Of a stretch of 64,000 bases of DNA, positions 27,861 through 40,600 are shown piece after piece. The notes beneath the pieces were generated by a model, which saw only the letters and a list, made by a program, of their open reading frames with translations, was not told the DNA's origin and did no database searches. The DNA is from Clusia tigrina (lineage: Eukaryota > Arthropoda > Insecta > Diptera > Clusiidae), in NCBI GenBank assembly GCA_920105625.2, contig OV050033.1, positions 434,001 to 498,000 on the forward strand, given 5' to 3'. Within the stretch, counting starts at the first letter, position 1. The number at the start of each line of letters is the position of its first letter. The position numbers were made by a program, and so were the translations under genes.

Positions 27861-28639
27861 AGTAAAGAAGTCTGAAATCGGGTTAGACCAACTTCGAAAT
27901 ACCCAGTATTCGGTAGGGTACCCAGAGTTGATTATAATTGAGGGAGGCGTGGCCTTTATATGATCGTCCCCATTTCTTGTGGATGGCGTTGCAGCAGCAA
28001 TATACTGATTCCTAAAATCATTGGTCTAAAAAATTGGCATAGGTCCTAAGTTTTAAATATGTATCAATAGAGGCCGTGGGTTTCAAAATGTACCGCCCAT
28101 TTTTTGTTTGTGGGTTGTACTAGCTCTCTGAATCTTCGAATGAAGTTTTGTTGATGAATCTTGCATAGGGGCCAAAAACTGAATATTGGTTAATTGTAGG
28201 CATGGCAGTAGTAATAATTTCCCCATATTTTGCATACAAGTTGGTACGGACCCAATATATGCTGCTACCAATTTGTATTCATATAGCATCATTAGAAGCA
28301 TAAATAGGGTAATTTTAATTAGGTCGTAAGTTTTAAAAATATGTCACTAATGGGAGTGGCTGTAATAATAACCCGCCCATTTTTTGTGTTTAATGTTAGT
28401 ACCCGCAATCTGCCTGTGAAATTTCGTTGATAAATTTTTAATTGGAATAGTAATGGTTTTCGATTAATTGTGGGCGTGGCAATAGCACTGTGATCCTCAT
28501 ATTTTGCACACACACTATTATGGACCCAATGTACATAAAATTTTTTTCACATAGCATCAATACGAGGATAGAGGATAAGCTGATAAAAGTTGCATATATG
28601 GGAGGTAGGCGTGGTCTTTGTCCAAATCGGCTCATATAG
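27861..28639 (+). repeat. dispersed repeat family A, copy 3 (5' part)
   Basis: It opens with AGTAAAGAAGTCTGAAATCGGGTT, shared with copy 2, then GGTACCCAGAGTTGATTATAA. It holds two tandem internal units of about 270 bases (about 28053-28320 and 28328-28560). Each runs AAGTTTTAAA, CCGCCCATTTTTTG, TTNGTTGATGAAT/TTGATAAAT, TTAATTGTNGGCNTGGCA, CATATTTTGCA and GGACCCAATNTA. It ends at GGTCTTTGTCCAAATCGGCTCATATAGC, where mariner sequence replaces it. The 3' part continues after the mariner at about 29624. No coding sequence is seen in the repeat itself. Confidence 0.75.
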
Positions 28640-29605
28640 CAATATTGGATTGCTGAATTTAAACGCGGCCGAACAAGCACTGCAACAATACCATCAATAA
28701 GAGGGCCAAAAGAGGTGTTTAATGAAGAAAATATCAAGAAAATCCTCGATATCGTTATGAATGATCGCCGAGTCAAGTTGCGTGAGATTGTTGAAATGGT
28801 AAACATATCATATGAACGTGTATTCAACATTTTGCATGAACATTTGCATATGAAAAAGCTATCGGCAAGATGGGTGCCGCGTTTGCTCTGTGTCGAACAA
28901 AAACGAGTTCGACAGACCACTTCACAGCGGTGTTTGGACATGATAAAGCGTAATCCTGTTGATTTTTGGCTTTTTAATAACTGTTGATGAAACGTGGGTC
29001 CACCACTACACACCTGAAACCGAAAATCAATCGAAACAATGGGTGGAAGCTGGTGGAAGTGCTCCGAAGAAGGCGAAGGCAGTGAAATCGGCTGGCAAGG
29101 TTATGGCCACTGTATTTTGGGATGCACACGGAATATTGCTCATCGATTATCTTGAAAAAGGATCCACAATCACAGGAAAGTATTATCGTGCATTATTGGA
29201 TCAATTGATTGATGCAATCAAGGGAAAACGACCACATTTAAAGAAGAAAAAATGCTCTTTCTTCAAGACAACGCACCGGCTCACACAGCATTAGATACGA
29301 TGCTAAAATTACGTGAAATACACTTCGAATTGGTTAATCATCTACCTTATAGTCCAGATTTAGCTCCTAGTGACTTTTTCCTGTTTCCAAACTTGAAAAA
29401 ATGGCTCGCAGGAAAAAGATTCATCTCAAACGAAGAAATGATTACCGAAACTAACACGTATTTTGAGGGGTTCCCGAAATCGTATTATTCAGATGGTATA
29501 AAAAACTTGGAATATCGTCTTACTAAGTGTGTCGAAGTAAAAGGAGACTATGTTGAGAAAAAAATGGTTTTTGAAAAAAAAAATGTTTTTTTCCTACTTA
29601 GGTAG
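28640..29605 (+). pseudogene. decayed mariner transposase (irritans-type)
   Basis: Three consecutive frames together give a mariner transposase. The first (28640 to about 28965) contains WIAEFKRGRTST and REIVEMVNIS (part of the paired helix-turn-helix DNA-binding region) and the WVPRLL linker. The second (about 28959-29250) holds TVDETWVHHYTPE with the first catalytic Asp (28986) and WDAHGILLIDYLEKG. The third (29252-29605) holds LQDNAPAHT with Asp at 29267 and YSPDLAPSDFFLF with the third Asp at 29372. The last two have the 34-residue spacing of the mariner D,D34D triad. Two frameshifts (near 28960 and in the A-run near 29245) break it. About the first 50 residues of the usual 345 or so, the 5' UTR and both terminal inverted repeats are missing or unrecognisable. 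It cannot make active transposase as it stands. Confidence 0.93.
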
Positions 29606-29623
29606 CTTCAATATCAATCCGCC

Positions 29624-29720
29624 CTCGTATATATAAGTCCATAACTGCCCCTCTTTCTGGTAGTTGAAAAACCGCACAAACTTAGTGTACCCTTTTTACC
29701 TCTTTTAAAAGTAAAGGGTA
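29624..29720 (+). repeat. family A copy 3, 3' end with terminal hairpin
   Basis: TATATAAGTCCATAACTGCCC, TCTTTCTGGTAGTTGAAAAAC and CCGCACAAA align with 61608-61670 of copy 4, so this is the repeat's 3' part resuming after the mariner. It ends in a hairpin (TACCCTTT 29688-29695, AAAGGGTA 29713-29720). Copy 4 has a diverged hairpin at the same place. Confidence 0.7.
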
Positions 29721-32700
29721 TCAAAATTGGGAAAAGGGTTAATAACCAAAATGAACATTTGTTAAAACAGTACTAGAATTTGCGAAATAAATGAACTCTG
29801 ATTATGGCACACTGAGTATTAAATTCTCGAATACTACAAACATTACTTTCATCAAGCACTCTGATCTGAAATAACTTCTGCGCCCAGCCATTCCAGGTCA
29901 GTAGATGCTCTGATCGTTGTTATTGTGATATCAGTTCATAATAGTCATTTCTCCCTCCTCCACTTCGCAAAAATCGTTTTGAAATAATAGCCTCCGAGTA
30001 CGAAGTATGCCTCAGGAAAATGTACTTTATCCACGAATCTTCCAAACTAGTGAATCATTGCATGCGATGCCACAGTAGACTAATATCCAACAAAGTATAA
30101 CTTTTTATATGTAGAATTTGTGAAACGAATTAACCATTAAAATCAATAAGATTCTTGGCATTCAAGTGATCTTATTTGTGGATCAGTTATTCTGGGGGTA
30201 ACCAGACAAACTGCAAATTGGATCGGTGATTTACACGGTTCACATTAGAAAAATTTATTAAAACTTAATTTGAATGAAAATATTGAGATCTACTCTAACT
30301 GAACTCTGTAATGAGGGCTTCTCTAGCTAAGCATAAGCGGTAGAATTCTGCCTTGGTATTAATTGCATTTTCCATTGTCTTTTCTGGATAAATAATTTTA
30401 AATTTGGAGCACGTCAACAAAAATTGCAAACACTGCAAATTACTTTCCACCAGAAATAAAGTCCAATCAACGATTACTCGGCACAACAAAAGGAAACCGA
30501 TAGAAATAAGCTAGTATTGGAGCAGTAGAATGAGGAGCGCAACGCAAGTGGCGGTGAATTATGTGCTTCTCTCCCCACCAACATGGACTGAGTGAATTAT
30601 AGACGAGTTTTCCTTCTTGCGCGCAACTTGGGGGCCCACACCCGCAGCACTTGAAAACTAATCACAAATTTAGTATGACTACTTTGAGAATCGTGACGAG
30701 GAAGGAGTCGGGTAGAGTCAATCAATTGATTTTTGCGGCTCGTCCATGTACAATTGGTGAGTGGTGAGGAGAAAGGAGAATGGAGAAAAGGGGAGGTGCT
30801 GCTCCACCAACCCCAACATTATCAACTCAAATATCATTTGTAACTGACAGTTTGTGAAAATAACAAATGGACGTCATATTAAAAGCCATCACATTACCAT
30901 TTTTCAGTAATTTAAACCAAACAAAATGGCCGCCGACCAAATGCTTCCAGGGGAGTGGCGGGGAAAGTAACTGTTATGCAAATTTAATGCCACTTTACGT
31001 ACATTTCGCAGCGACTTAATTTGTGAAAATGTTTTGTTTTAAATTATTAATATTAAGCAAATTTCTGGGTCTTTTTGAATTACGCCGCTTAATGTCGGCG
31101 GCGTTCATTAAACGCGGCCATTTGACGACATTAAAAGCGAAATTTGGGCGTAATTTGAATGCTTTTGTGCATTTCCTGCCATTGGCGCCCATAAAGACAT
31201 TACGGCCAATAAAACAATTTCATTGTGAACCATTGATTTCGGGTGCTCCAAACTATGCACAGCCCCGTGCTGTTGTCGCCCACGGTAGTCCTTGGCTGGG
31301 TGCAGGCGCACAGGAACATTTCCAGTGCTGACGCAGTGGCGACATATTTTGGATTCCGCTGACAAGAGTGAGGGGAGGTACATGTAAATGTAGTTCTGAG
31401 GCATTATATCAACTGATATTGTTGGCAGCTTTCTCGTGCTCTGCCAACACTTGTGTTCGGTAATTTGTGCTCAACAAAGACATTTCTCTTAAGGGCACAA
31501 TAGAAAAACAAGAAAAAGTTTAATTATGTAGTTTGGTCATAGGAGTGGGATGTGCATAGCGGAAGCAATTCACATTATTTTGAGAATGAGAGAAATGCTA
31601 GCAGGAATTAATGTTTAGAACTGAGTGATGTCTCTGTGGAGTCATAAGATTTCAACTGAACAACGATATAGTCTGCTACCAATAGAAATATCGCCCATAA
31701 ATAGGAATTCGAATCATCTAATAAAGACCATAATAATAATTCATATCTTTAGACTATCCTTGTGTAGAAGTAGCTTACATTTACTCTTGAATGAAATTCT
31801 GCAGATATCCGCAGCTTTTCTCTGGATTTCAATCTCATCGCATTTTTCGAAAACTATTTTTGCGTTTTAAATTGTTTCGGTGCCAGATCCGGTGTGCTAA
31901 TAAATCAGGTCGTAATCAACTTATTGTTTGTTGAAAAGTCGACCGATGCTCAATCAATAATTTTTTGTTTTTAAAAAAGTTCCTGCTCTATGCGCAAATC
32001 ATTGAAATCCTTCCTTGTTATTCTCAACCGTTAAATTAATTCTAACTAGTTCGTTGAGCGACTCACTTCAAAGTAATTAACTTCAGGTGATTCGGGACTG
32101 AAAAAATTCAGGGTGTTCTGCCATAGAACATTACTTACTTTACCTCAATTGTGCATGATACTCTGCCAAAGGGCGAAATGAAGAATGAAAGTTTCGCATG
32201 ACCTCATATCATATCAGCAAACCTGTGTTTGCTCAATTTTCATTTCAACTTCTGTCGTGCTAACGAGATTGGAAATTTCTCAAGATACTCTGAAATAAGT
32301 AACTATCACACGCTTTCGTTGCCAGTTTGCTTGAGTGCAAGTTTGTTCTGTTGTTTGAAATTAAAGTTAGAATTCGTTTCATTGTCCCAACTTATTTGTT
32401 TATTTTTCGAATTTCTTTCAAGAGAGTGTTGAGCAAAATATTGTATTGTAAATGATAAAATTACCAGGGGCTTAACTTGTGGAAATTAAGCTGCAATTTC
32501 TTCTATTCTAGGCGACACTACCACAAACTTCAAAAAAAGATTTAGCATTGTGTGACATTTCAATAGAATTCGAACTGTCCCAGGGCCTAATGTGGAGCTA
32601 TAATATCAGCAATCAATTAGAAAACTGACCTGACTGAATGTTTATAAGTGCCAGTTGCCCTCGCTTTAGTACCTCGAAAGGAGAGGGCGAAACAACATAC

Positions 32701-33289
32701 AGACAAGACACATTAGTATCAGTACAGAATACGCCATAACCGTGAAGAGCACTGCTGGTGGTACGAGTAGTTAAGCCGTATTTGGTGCCACATTAGAAGC
32801 ACTTCGAAAGGCAACCTCCATGTACGTTACCAGATGTGAGTATCAAGCTTTAATTAAAAGCAATTTCCGCTTCAATTCACCGTCTGTCTCTTGTTCTTCC
32901 AACCGTCAACCAGCGGGCTGTAAAAACAAAATAAGTTTACTCGTCGACTTGCAGCAGAAATCAAAGCACTACACAAGAAGCTTAGTCATATCAGTAGAGA
33001 AATATTTTAATAAATGATCTCTTAAATGGCACAACGCGCAACTTGTTTAACTGTTTTGACAGATACGGTGTGCAACTCTCAAACGAGATTGGAGTACGAA
33101 TTTTCCATCCCACTATAAATAGAAAAATTATCAAAAATGAAACCAAGCACTAGAAACGAGGAAAGAGAAACGCACACAAGAAAAACGATTTTTCATATTT
33201 TACTTCAGAGCTGATGGTAAGTTTAATCAACAGCATGGAGTGCTGCCACATGGATGGGCGTTTGCAGTGTACTCGTATATATTATAATT
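29721..33289. other. intergenic with one enhancer-like block
   Basis: No supportable gene. The frame at 31023-31331 lies inside the enhancer-like block and does not look coding (CATTAAA and TAATTT motifs dominate). The remainder is AT-rich non-coding sequence. Confidence 0.4.
30860..31260. promoter_or_regulatory. enhancer-like block (tentative)
   Basis: This stretch carries a POU octamer ATGCAAAT (30976-30983), several TTTAATG/CATTAAA homeodomain or Caudal-type sites, and GC-rich islands such as AATGGCCGCCGACC and GTCGGCGGCGTTC. This mosaic is typical of conserved non-coding blocks in flies. There is no direct evidence of function, and the target gene is unknown. Confidence 0.2.
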
Positions 33290-33502
<213 letters not shown>

Positions 33503-36500
33503 AACTCTGACTTTGCACTATCTACCAAATGCTCCACAAACAATATATTATATTTGTTTATAATTTTCATTTACTTGTATGGCAACACGCATACTGAGTG
33601 CATTTCTTATTCGCAGCTTTCTGGCAACGGTAATGGCATAATATGTTGGGAGATTGTCTTTTAGCGGTGGCGGTAACCAGACTTCCTCGAAAAACACTTC
33701 AATAGAGGCGCTCGATCTGTGTTAAACGAGTGCATTTCCATGAGAGGGTACCCTTATGCCTGAACAGGATTTGCGAGACTTTATCATAAAGTTGCCGCCA
33801 ATTTGTGACTTCTGCGCTGATTCGTCAGTGCCGGTTGCAGCCACTCACAAACGCACGACCGCGGACAGACACACACATAGATATTAGCGCAGTCAGTCAG
33901 ATAAAAATTAAGCATAATCTAGAGAAATTAGTTTTGGACGTGCTCGATTGCCCTTCCAATGACGATGGCTGCCATTTGGGATATATCAGCTAATTCCAAA
34001 AAATTTCCTCTGGCGAAGCATTGCGTCGATAATGTGGGTAATTGAAGTGGTAGAATGCTTGCAGTGATGTCAAGTTGAGTGTAAAAAATATGAAACAATT
34101 TTCTTGAAAAATCAATTTGTGGTGGAGATAATTTCTTAATAAAGTTTTTCAGTTACCTTTTGAGCGATATGAGATCAGATTGTAGTAGCTATTGTTGATA
34201 AGTGTCTGAATGCAAAATCATAATTAAATGGATATTTGGATTTATTGTTACACCTGGAAAGACTGTGGTAGGTAGATGGTAAGATGATGAAGATTCTCTT
34301 TCCCAGTTGGTAAAACATTAATTTAGTTCTTCACTCACCAGGACTCATTTTGTCGAACTTGCTGCATAAAACAAACCGAAGTAAGCGTTTCTTGAGTAAT
34401 GATCCTTCTAAGTGTGCATTTGTCTATGTCTGCGACAATTGTCCCTAAAGTGTAGCAGCTGTCGCCGCAAACAGTTTGCTCTCCAGTAGCAGCAGAACCA
34501 ACCAACCAACAATCAAATATTGGAAATAAATACAAAAGCTTAGAGACAGAGGGCAACTGCCCGGACGAGCAGCGCAAAATGAATGGGAATGTGGAAATAA
34601 ATGAAAAGACATTCATAAAATAGCAACGTTGGCGCACATTCGCAACAACAGCTGCTTTTAATAAATCAAATGCCACTTCAATGCTCGCTATGGGGTACTC
34701 TAGGGAACACCCTTGGGGGAGTCGCTGGGAAATATATAGAACATTTAAATTATATATAAATAAAAAAAGCTACAAGCGAAAGCCACACCTCGCAGACACT
34801 ATTGGTATGTATATTCCTAACATAACCAACAAAGCAAGCAAATAAAATATAGCGGCCAAATCCGATAGCAACTGCAGCGGATGTTCGCGTCGTCAGGATT
34901 AGTCACAGTGTCGAAGAATTTCTTACTGCGAATAGAAAACAGATGTAATAAAGAGCAAAGAAAAACACAATCGAACAATTATTTGCAAACAAGTACATAT
35001 AAGAAAAATTACCATAGACAGCAAAACCGGCAGCAAAGAAAAAAAATCGAAATCACGCACCAAAGTATGAGTACCAATCACTTTGATGGGAAGTCCATAT
35101 TTAGAACTGAAATTGAATTTTACAGTTTGTGAGAGGAACTATACAGAAGCGAAATTGCTACAAGTGATGTGCAGAGTTGGAACTACGTGTGCCAAAAAGA
35201 AATATTCAAGGTTCCCTTGTAAGAACATAAATTGCGATTTCGTTTTGAGTCATATGCGTTCTGCTACCATCTGCCATCACCTTCAATGTCATCATAGTTG
35301 TTTCCAAATGCTGAGGTAGATGGAGACTTCCATCGACAGATGCATAGGTTAAATAATATACATACCTATTTTCAGAATTGGAGATAAACAATTGACGAAT
35401 TAGAATCTCTGAGAAAAGTACGTTTCTATAGAAACAAAAATTTTGAGACCTTTTAAGAGATAGCTATGTATGCTATGAGAAGAGCGATATTAGCTGCTTG
35501 GAACAGATACGTCTTAGTTTGTGAAACCAGCGCTATAAATACGCTATAAATACGTGAGTGCCTTAGTGGAGGCTTGCTTTGCTGTGTAGGGACCATTTTC
35601 TTTGGGAATATTAACATTCACTTTCTGTCTACTACAAGCCGTTTTTATTATGGTGTAACGCGTCCACTCTGTCTTGACGATCAGTTAGTGGCACTTAGAA
35701 CGTTTCTCCGCATCCTCTTATTCCTGTCCATCACACATGATTGTGTGGGATGCTGTTACAAAAGAAATTTTAGGAGTATTCGTGTTACTTTCATTTAATT
35801 GGGCTCAGATTCTAATATGGTGCTTATCGGATATCTACTAAATTTCCATTCCTTTCTGTAGTTTCCTTCAGTCAATTCAAATGCAGCTTTCAAATATTCG
35901 ATATTTTTTAAACTAGTCTCTAAACTCCTTAAAACTTCTGAGTTTCTCACAGTTCCCACGACCTTCCATTATTATGATTGCATCAAAATTTCTAATCCGA
36001 AGACCATTCATAATCCACGGCTGCTTATCAAACAGTTTGTAACAATTTTTAGCACTAACAAATGCATAAATCACGCCTGTGCATTCGTACCGCTGCGCCG
36101 CTAGCAAACGAACTCGCTAGCTCTCCAGCACGTGTTTTGACTGAACGCCAAAATGTGAGGGAAAAAACTTCCAGCAGCTGGTTTGAAAAATGATTATGAA
36201 TTAATGCACTGTCTTAATGAAGGAGTGTGAAGAGCACCGAGTATTTTAAAAATTTACATACAAATAAATTTCAGACAATTACGGCAACAAATTTTTCCAA
36301 TCAAATACCATAAATAAATTAACGCGCGCGATCTGAGTAATTAATACTTGACAGCATACTTCGGGGCAGTCCCACCACCCCAGGGCGTATCGCGCGGAGC
36401 CATTTGAACAGCACTATTCATTGGCAATTGACACACGGCGACCCCCTCCTCAAGCAAGTCGCAACATTTTTGATTTTGAATATAAATTTGAATTTGAATC

Positions 36501-37506
36501 TAAATCGTGAGGCTTTGGAATTCATATTCGAAACGAGCGCCACTTACGCCCATGTTTCGGTCGGCTGGCTGCTGGGGGCTGCCCTCCCTCCCAGAAGCAG
36601 CGCCATTTAACCCATTAATCAATTGATCAGCGTTGCTGCAATTCGCTACAGATGCTTATCAGCACCCGCGGGCCAGTGCCTCGTCTACTGCCGCCGCTGC
36701 CGCTGCAACATATCAGTTGCAGTTTTTTACGAGATTTATGACCCTTCAGAATGCTATTAAATTTAATTGAAGCACAACAGCAGGAGCCGCCGGAATGGAA
36801 GCCGTACAGCGAGCCACGCCAGCCTCGCCTCGTCATGAGACTTAATTAATGGGGAATAGTTGGGTCTGTTTTTTATGCTCGGCAATGCAGAATTCTATGG
36901 GAAAATTTAAAACAAAATAGGCACAGAGCACTCTTTTTACACTTTTTACAAGGCGTGAGGGTTGTGGGTGTACATATCCGTGTATGTCGTTGTATATCGG
37001 TGTGGGTGACTCTCCGCTTCCTCTTTAAAGTGCGTTATCGTTCATGTTTGTTGCAGCACATTTTTCATGCTTATCATTTATTCATTACGCTTTAAAATTG
37101 ATTTATCGACTTTAGCTACACTGTTTGCTTCCCCTTGTCCCGCACAACTTCCATCCGCCCACCACAACCCTTTTTTCTGCTCAAGCGGGATGCAAGTGTT
37201 GCACTTGCGTTGAGGTGCGAAAATTTGCATTTAATTATTTATGTATGAGAGTGTTTGCTCTGTGGTTGTTGTTGTTTTGACAGTTGTTATCGTTATTGTT
37301 GTTGCTGCTGTTTTGCAGAATTTCATTTAATTCGACATGTGCATGGGTGATAATATGCATTTTGTATGTAAGCATGTGCTTTAACGTGTTGTGTAGCAGA
37401 AACATAGCAGAAAACATACTTATTTTACATATCAAATCAGTATATAGAAGCAACCCGGATTTTATCTAGTGCCTTACAGTACTGCCTATCCAGAAATAGC
37501 ATAACA
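33503..37506. other. intergenic with one enhancer-like block
   Basis: No gene is supported. The short frames have no start-context, domain or codon-bias support. See the separate entry for the constrained-looking block at 36260-36860. Confidence 0.4.
36260..36860. promoter_or_regulatory. enhancer-like block with homeodomain sites
   Basis: This GC-richer island in AT-rich DNA is packed with homeodomain cores: ATTAATCAATTGATCA (36614-36629), TTTATGAC, a posterior-Hox/Caudal type site (36735-36742), TTAATTAAT (36842-36850) and CCATAAATAAATTAA near 36308. GC-rich spacers such as GCCGCCGCTGCCGCTGC separate them. Reading frames through it are short and inconsistent, so coding is unlikely. This is the best candidate cis-regulatory module in the window, but it is an inference from motif density only. 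Confidence 0.28.
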
Positions 37507-37612
37507 ATGATAAGATCAATTTGGGGCCGGCTCCGAAGAAGTAGTGCTTTTCGATTCATTGATACGATTCGACTGTTCCTTCTGGGTCTGCTGGCACTCA
37601 TATTTAATAAAC
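37507..37612 (+). CDS. possible first exon of a membrane protein
   Basis: ATG 37507 (context AACAATGA) opens 35 codons plus one base that end at a full consensus GTGAGT donor (37613, phase 1). The peptide starts MIRSIWGRLRRSSAFRF, basic and arginine-rich, then turns hydrophobic (LFLLGLLALIF, residues 23-33). That is the pattern of a type II signal anchor, so the product may be a Golgi enzyme or other single-pass membrane protein. The hydrophobic segment would continue in the next exon, which I cannot identify. Third positions are mixed rather than strongly GC. I do not recognise the gene. Confidence 0.33.
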
Positions 37613-40600
37613 GTGAGTCCGTATGGAGTTTTTCATAAGTGCCAAGATGGTTAAAATGAATGAAATATCAGAGAAATACTGCGGGCAGGACTTTTTTATT
37701 CTTAGGAATTATTCTAATAGAGCAATTTGTTGCATAGTACAAACTAATTTCTATATAATCATCAGCTTTGTCTTGAAAAATATAAGAAAAACTTACTGAA
37801 GGAAAATGTAACCTGTATAGCACGAAAGTGGTACTCCGATGAAGAAAATTTAAAATGCATGAGAGCAGAAGCAAATAAGTTTCCATATAACCAGAAAAAG
37901 TGGGTAGAGAGAATTAGAATAGGTACGTGAAACCCCAAAAAGAAAGAAGAATATTAATTTGCAGATAGAAATATGCGTAGATTTGCGGAATAAAAAAGAA
38001 AGATATCTTTAAAATATGAAAAGAAGTGGATACAAATAACCAAGTTAAGGCAAAAAGTGATGTTGGGTACACAAAAAAATCCATGGAGAGAAATAGAGTG
38101 GAAAATAATTTTGATATAGATGGAGAGATGCTGTATGAAAAAATGTAGATATAGGTAAAGTGTAATGGGACCCATACGTCCTTGGTCAGAGCTGAATTTA
38201 CCCAACACATGCAATAAGCGTGGAAAGGTGTAGAATAAAATTGAAGTAGGAATGTAGGAAATTAAAAATATCATGTGGAAAGCAACTAATGGAGAGAAGT
38301 ATACGAAGCTGCTGGAGAGGAACTAAGAGCGCTATAAAAGAAATATGTTGAATCCAAATTTTTGAGTGGTGTAGAAAATAGCATGATAAAAAAGAGTGGC
38401 CATTGGATAAATTGACAAAGTAAAAAAATTGTGATCTAGAAGGAAATAGGGGAAGGTAGTATATCTAAAGATAAGGGTAGGGAAAAGAAACGAAGATTTG
38501 TATCTCTAAATCTTTGTTTCTTTATCTATGTTTCTTTATGGATTCACCATAGAATAAAATGAGGATATACTGAAATATGAACCAATTTGGCAGTTAATCA
38601 TTTCAGAAGAGTAAATATACGACTATCTTCATTCGGAAGACAGAATCTAATGAGCCAATAATACAATAATTAAACAAAAATGGATCTGGAAAGATGAATT
38701 TATCTTGTAATTTACTTTAAACTCGATTGACAGGTGCAGCTGTTCCAGAAATAGTTCCCAGTGATTCAAGCAAATCATTTTTTAAGCACTGAACTACAAT
38801 TTTGCAGCTGCGTGTCCTGTCTAGCGCTTAATTATGACTTGTAATATTTTCAAAATGACGTGGTATGACCGAACGCATTCCAGCCGGAAAATCAGTGTAA
38901 CCGGAAGAGGAACTGGAAAAAGGAAACTCAAAAACCTGCACAGAATTCTAAAAAAACCGAAATAACGCACAATTCGCGCGCGATTTCCTTTTAAACAAAA
39001 ACAAAATCACAAAAAACAACTCTGGCGCGATAACAAATGTGTACGACACAGCATCCGGTGGTGTGGGGTGGCGGCAGAAGACGAAACAAGCTGCAAAATC
39101 TGCTACGGGGGATAAATTATGTATAGACAAGCTAAACGTGGCGCATCCGCGAGGACGGGGAAGCTAATACGGCGAATGCACCATAAATCATTTCTCGCAG
39201 GACACCGCGGGGGGCGCAGAACTAAAAAGAGAATAATGAAATTTTTCCATAATAAAAAGCTACTGGATGTGGCTGGGTAAATAGGAAAGTCAATTATGCA
39301 ACATTGGCAAAGGGGACTGCCAGCAAAGAAAAGAAATTGATGGGAAACAAAAATAGAATTTCTAATATAGCTGCTTGGGTAGCTCGAGACCAGATAGAAA
39401 AACTCCTCAAAGCAGTCAAATTTATTGAAAAATTAATAGTGATCTCTCCTTCTATGCTCAGCTTTCCTTTGCACTTACTTGGGCTTTGTTAAAGTAACAC
39501 AAAGCTCCTTCGCAGGATGAATAGCATTCTTTCATTCACTTCAGATTCGTTTATGGCTGCTTCACGGAACGAAAGAGGGAAGGAAAACTGTGAGCGGAAA
39601 AAGCAGAAAGTTAAATAGAAATCAAATTGCAATCAAATCATAATCAGATTACTCGCTTTAACATACACACTCATACAGAGAGTCTCGCGTCGACTATTCC
39701 AGTTGCCAGAGGGGCTGTGTCCTTGTTCAAAATTTCCTCGCTCCAATGTCCCACTCCCTTGCTTGCCTTACATTAAACGCCAGTTCGCGCACTTTTTAAT
39801 CTAAAAAAACGCTCAAGTCAGTCACAATCGTACAGCCTCACACTATCGTGGCATTGGCAAAGCACAGAGCAAAAGGACCTCCGGTGCAGCCAAATGAATA
39901 TTGTGTAAAATTAAAAGGATTTTTAAAAAGTGTTTCTTCAGTAGAAAGAAAACTGTAGAAAAAACTGTACAAATGCTTAAAGTGGGTAGGAGAGAGCGCA
40001 TAAAAACCGAGAAACAAGAAAAAACTAAGAGCAAAATCACTAAGCAAATATGTATGTGAAAGAAAAAAATTTGCACAAGAGACCGGCGCAGAAATGGCAA
40101 ATTGATTGTGTGCAAACAGACGCGAAAGAAAATTGAAATTTTAAATTGACTCTACTTTGCAAAGCACGACTTACCAAATGCCCGCACTTGCAACTATAAC
40201 TGGACGAATACAATTAGCAAATAGAACAAAAGCAGAAAATGGAAAGAAGTAGCTTTGTGATTATACATTTTGCCAATGCTCTTCTAACATACGACTAGAA
40301 ACCGACAGGATACCTTTTCTGACCAGAGGTTCCTTGATTCGCGAATATTCTCTTCAGCTCTGCTACTGCAATAAAAAAGGGATAATGGTTTCTCATCCAT
40401 TGTAACCAGGGTACCCAAACTCCTATTCCTACAACTCACCACCAACTCACCGACTCCGACTCAGACTCAGACTGCAACTCCAACTCAAATTGTAACACCA
40501 CACGGGTATAATTTTATTAAAAGTAAGTGTTGCTAAGACTTTAGCATATTTTACTGATTCCGTATCGGAGCCACTCTGACTCCTCACACAGAACAGCTCC

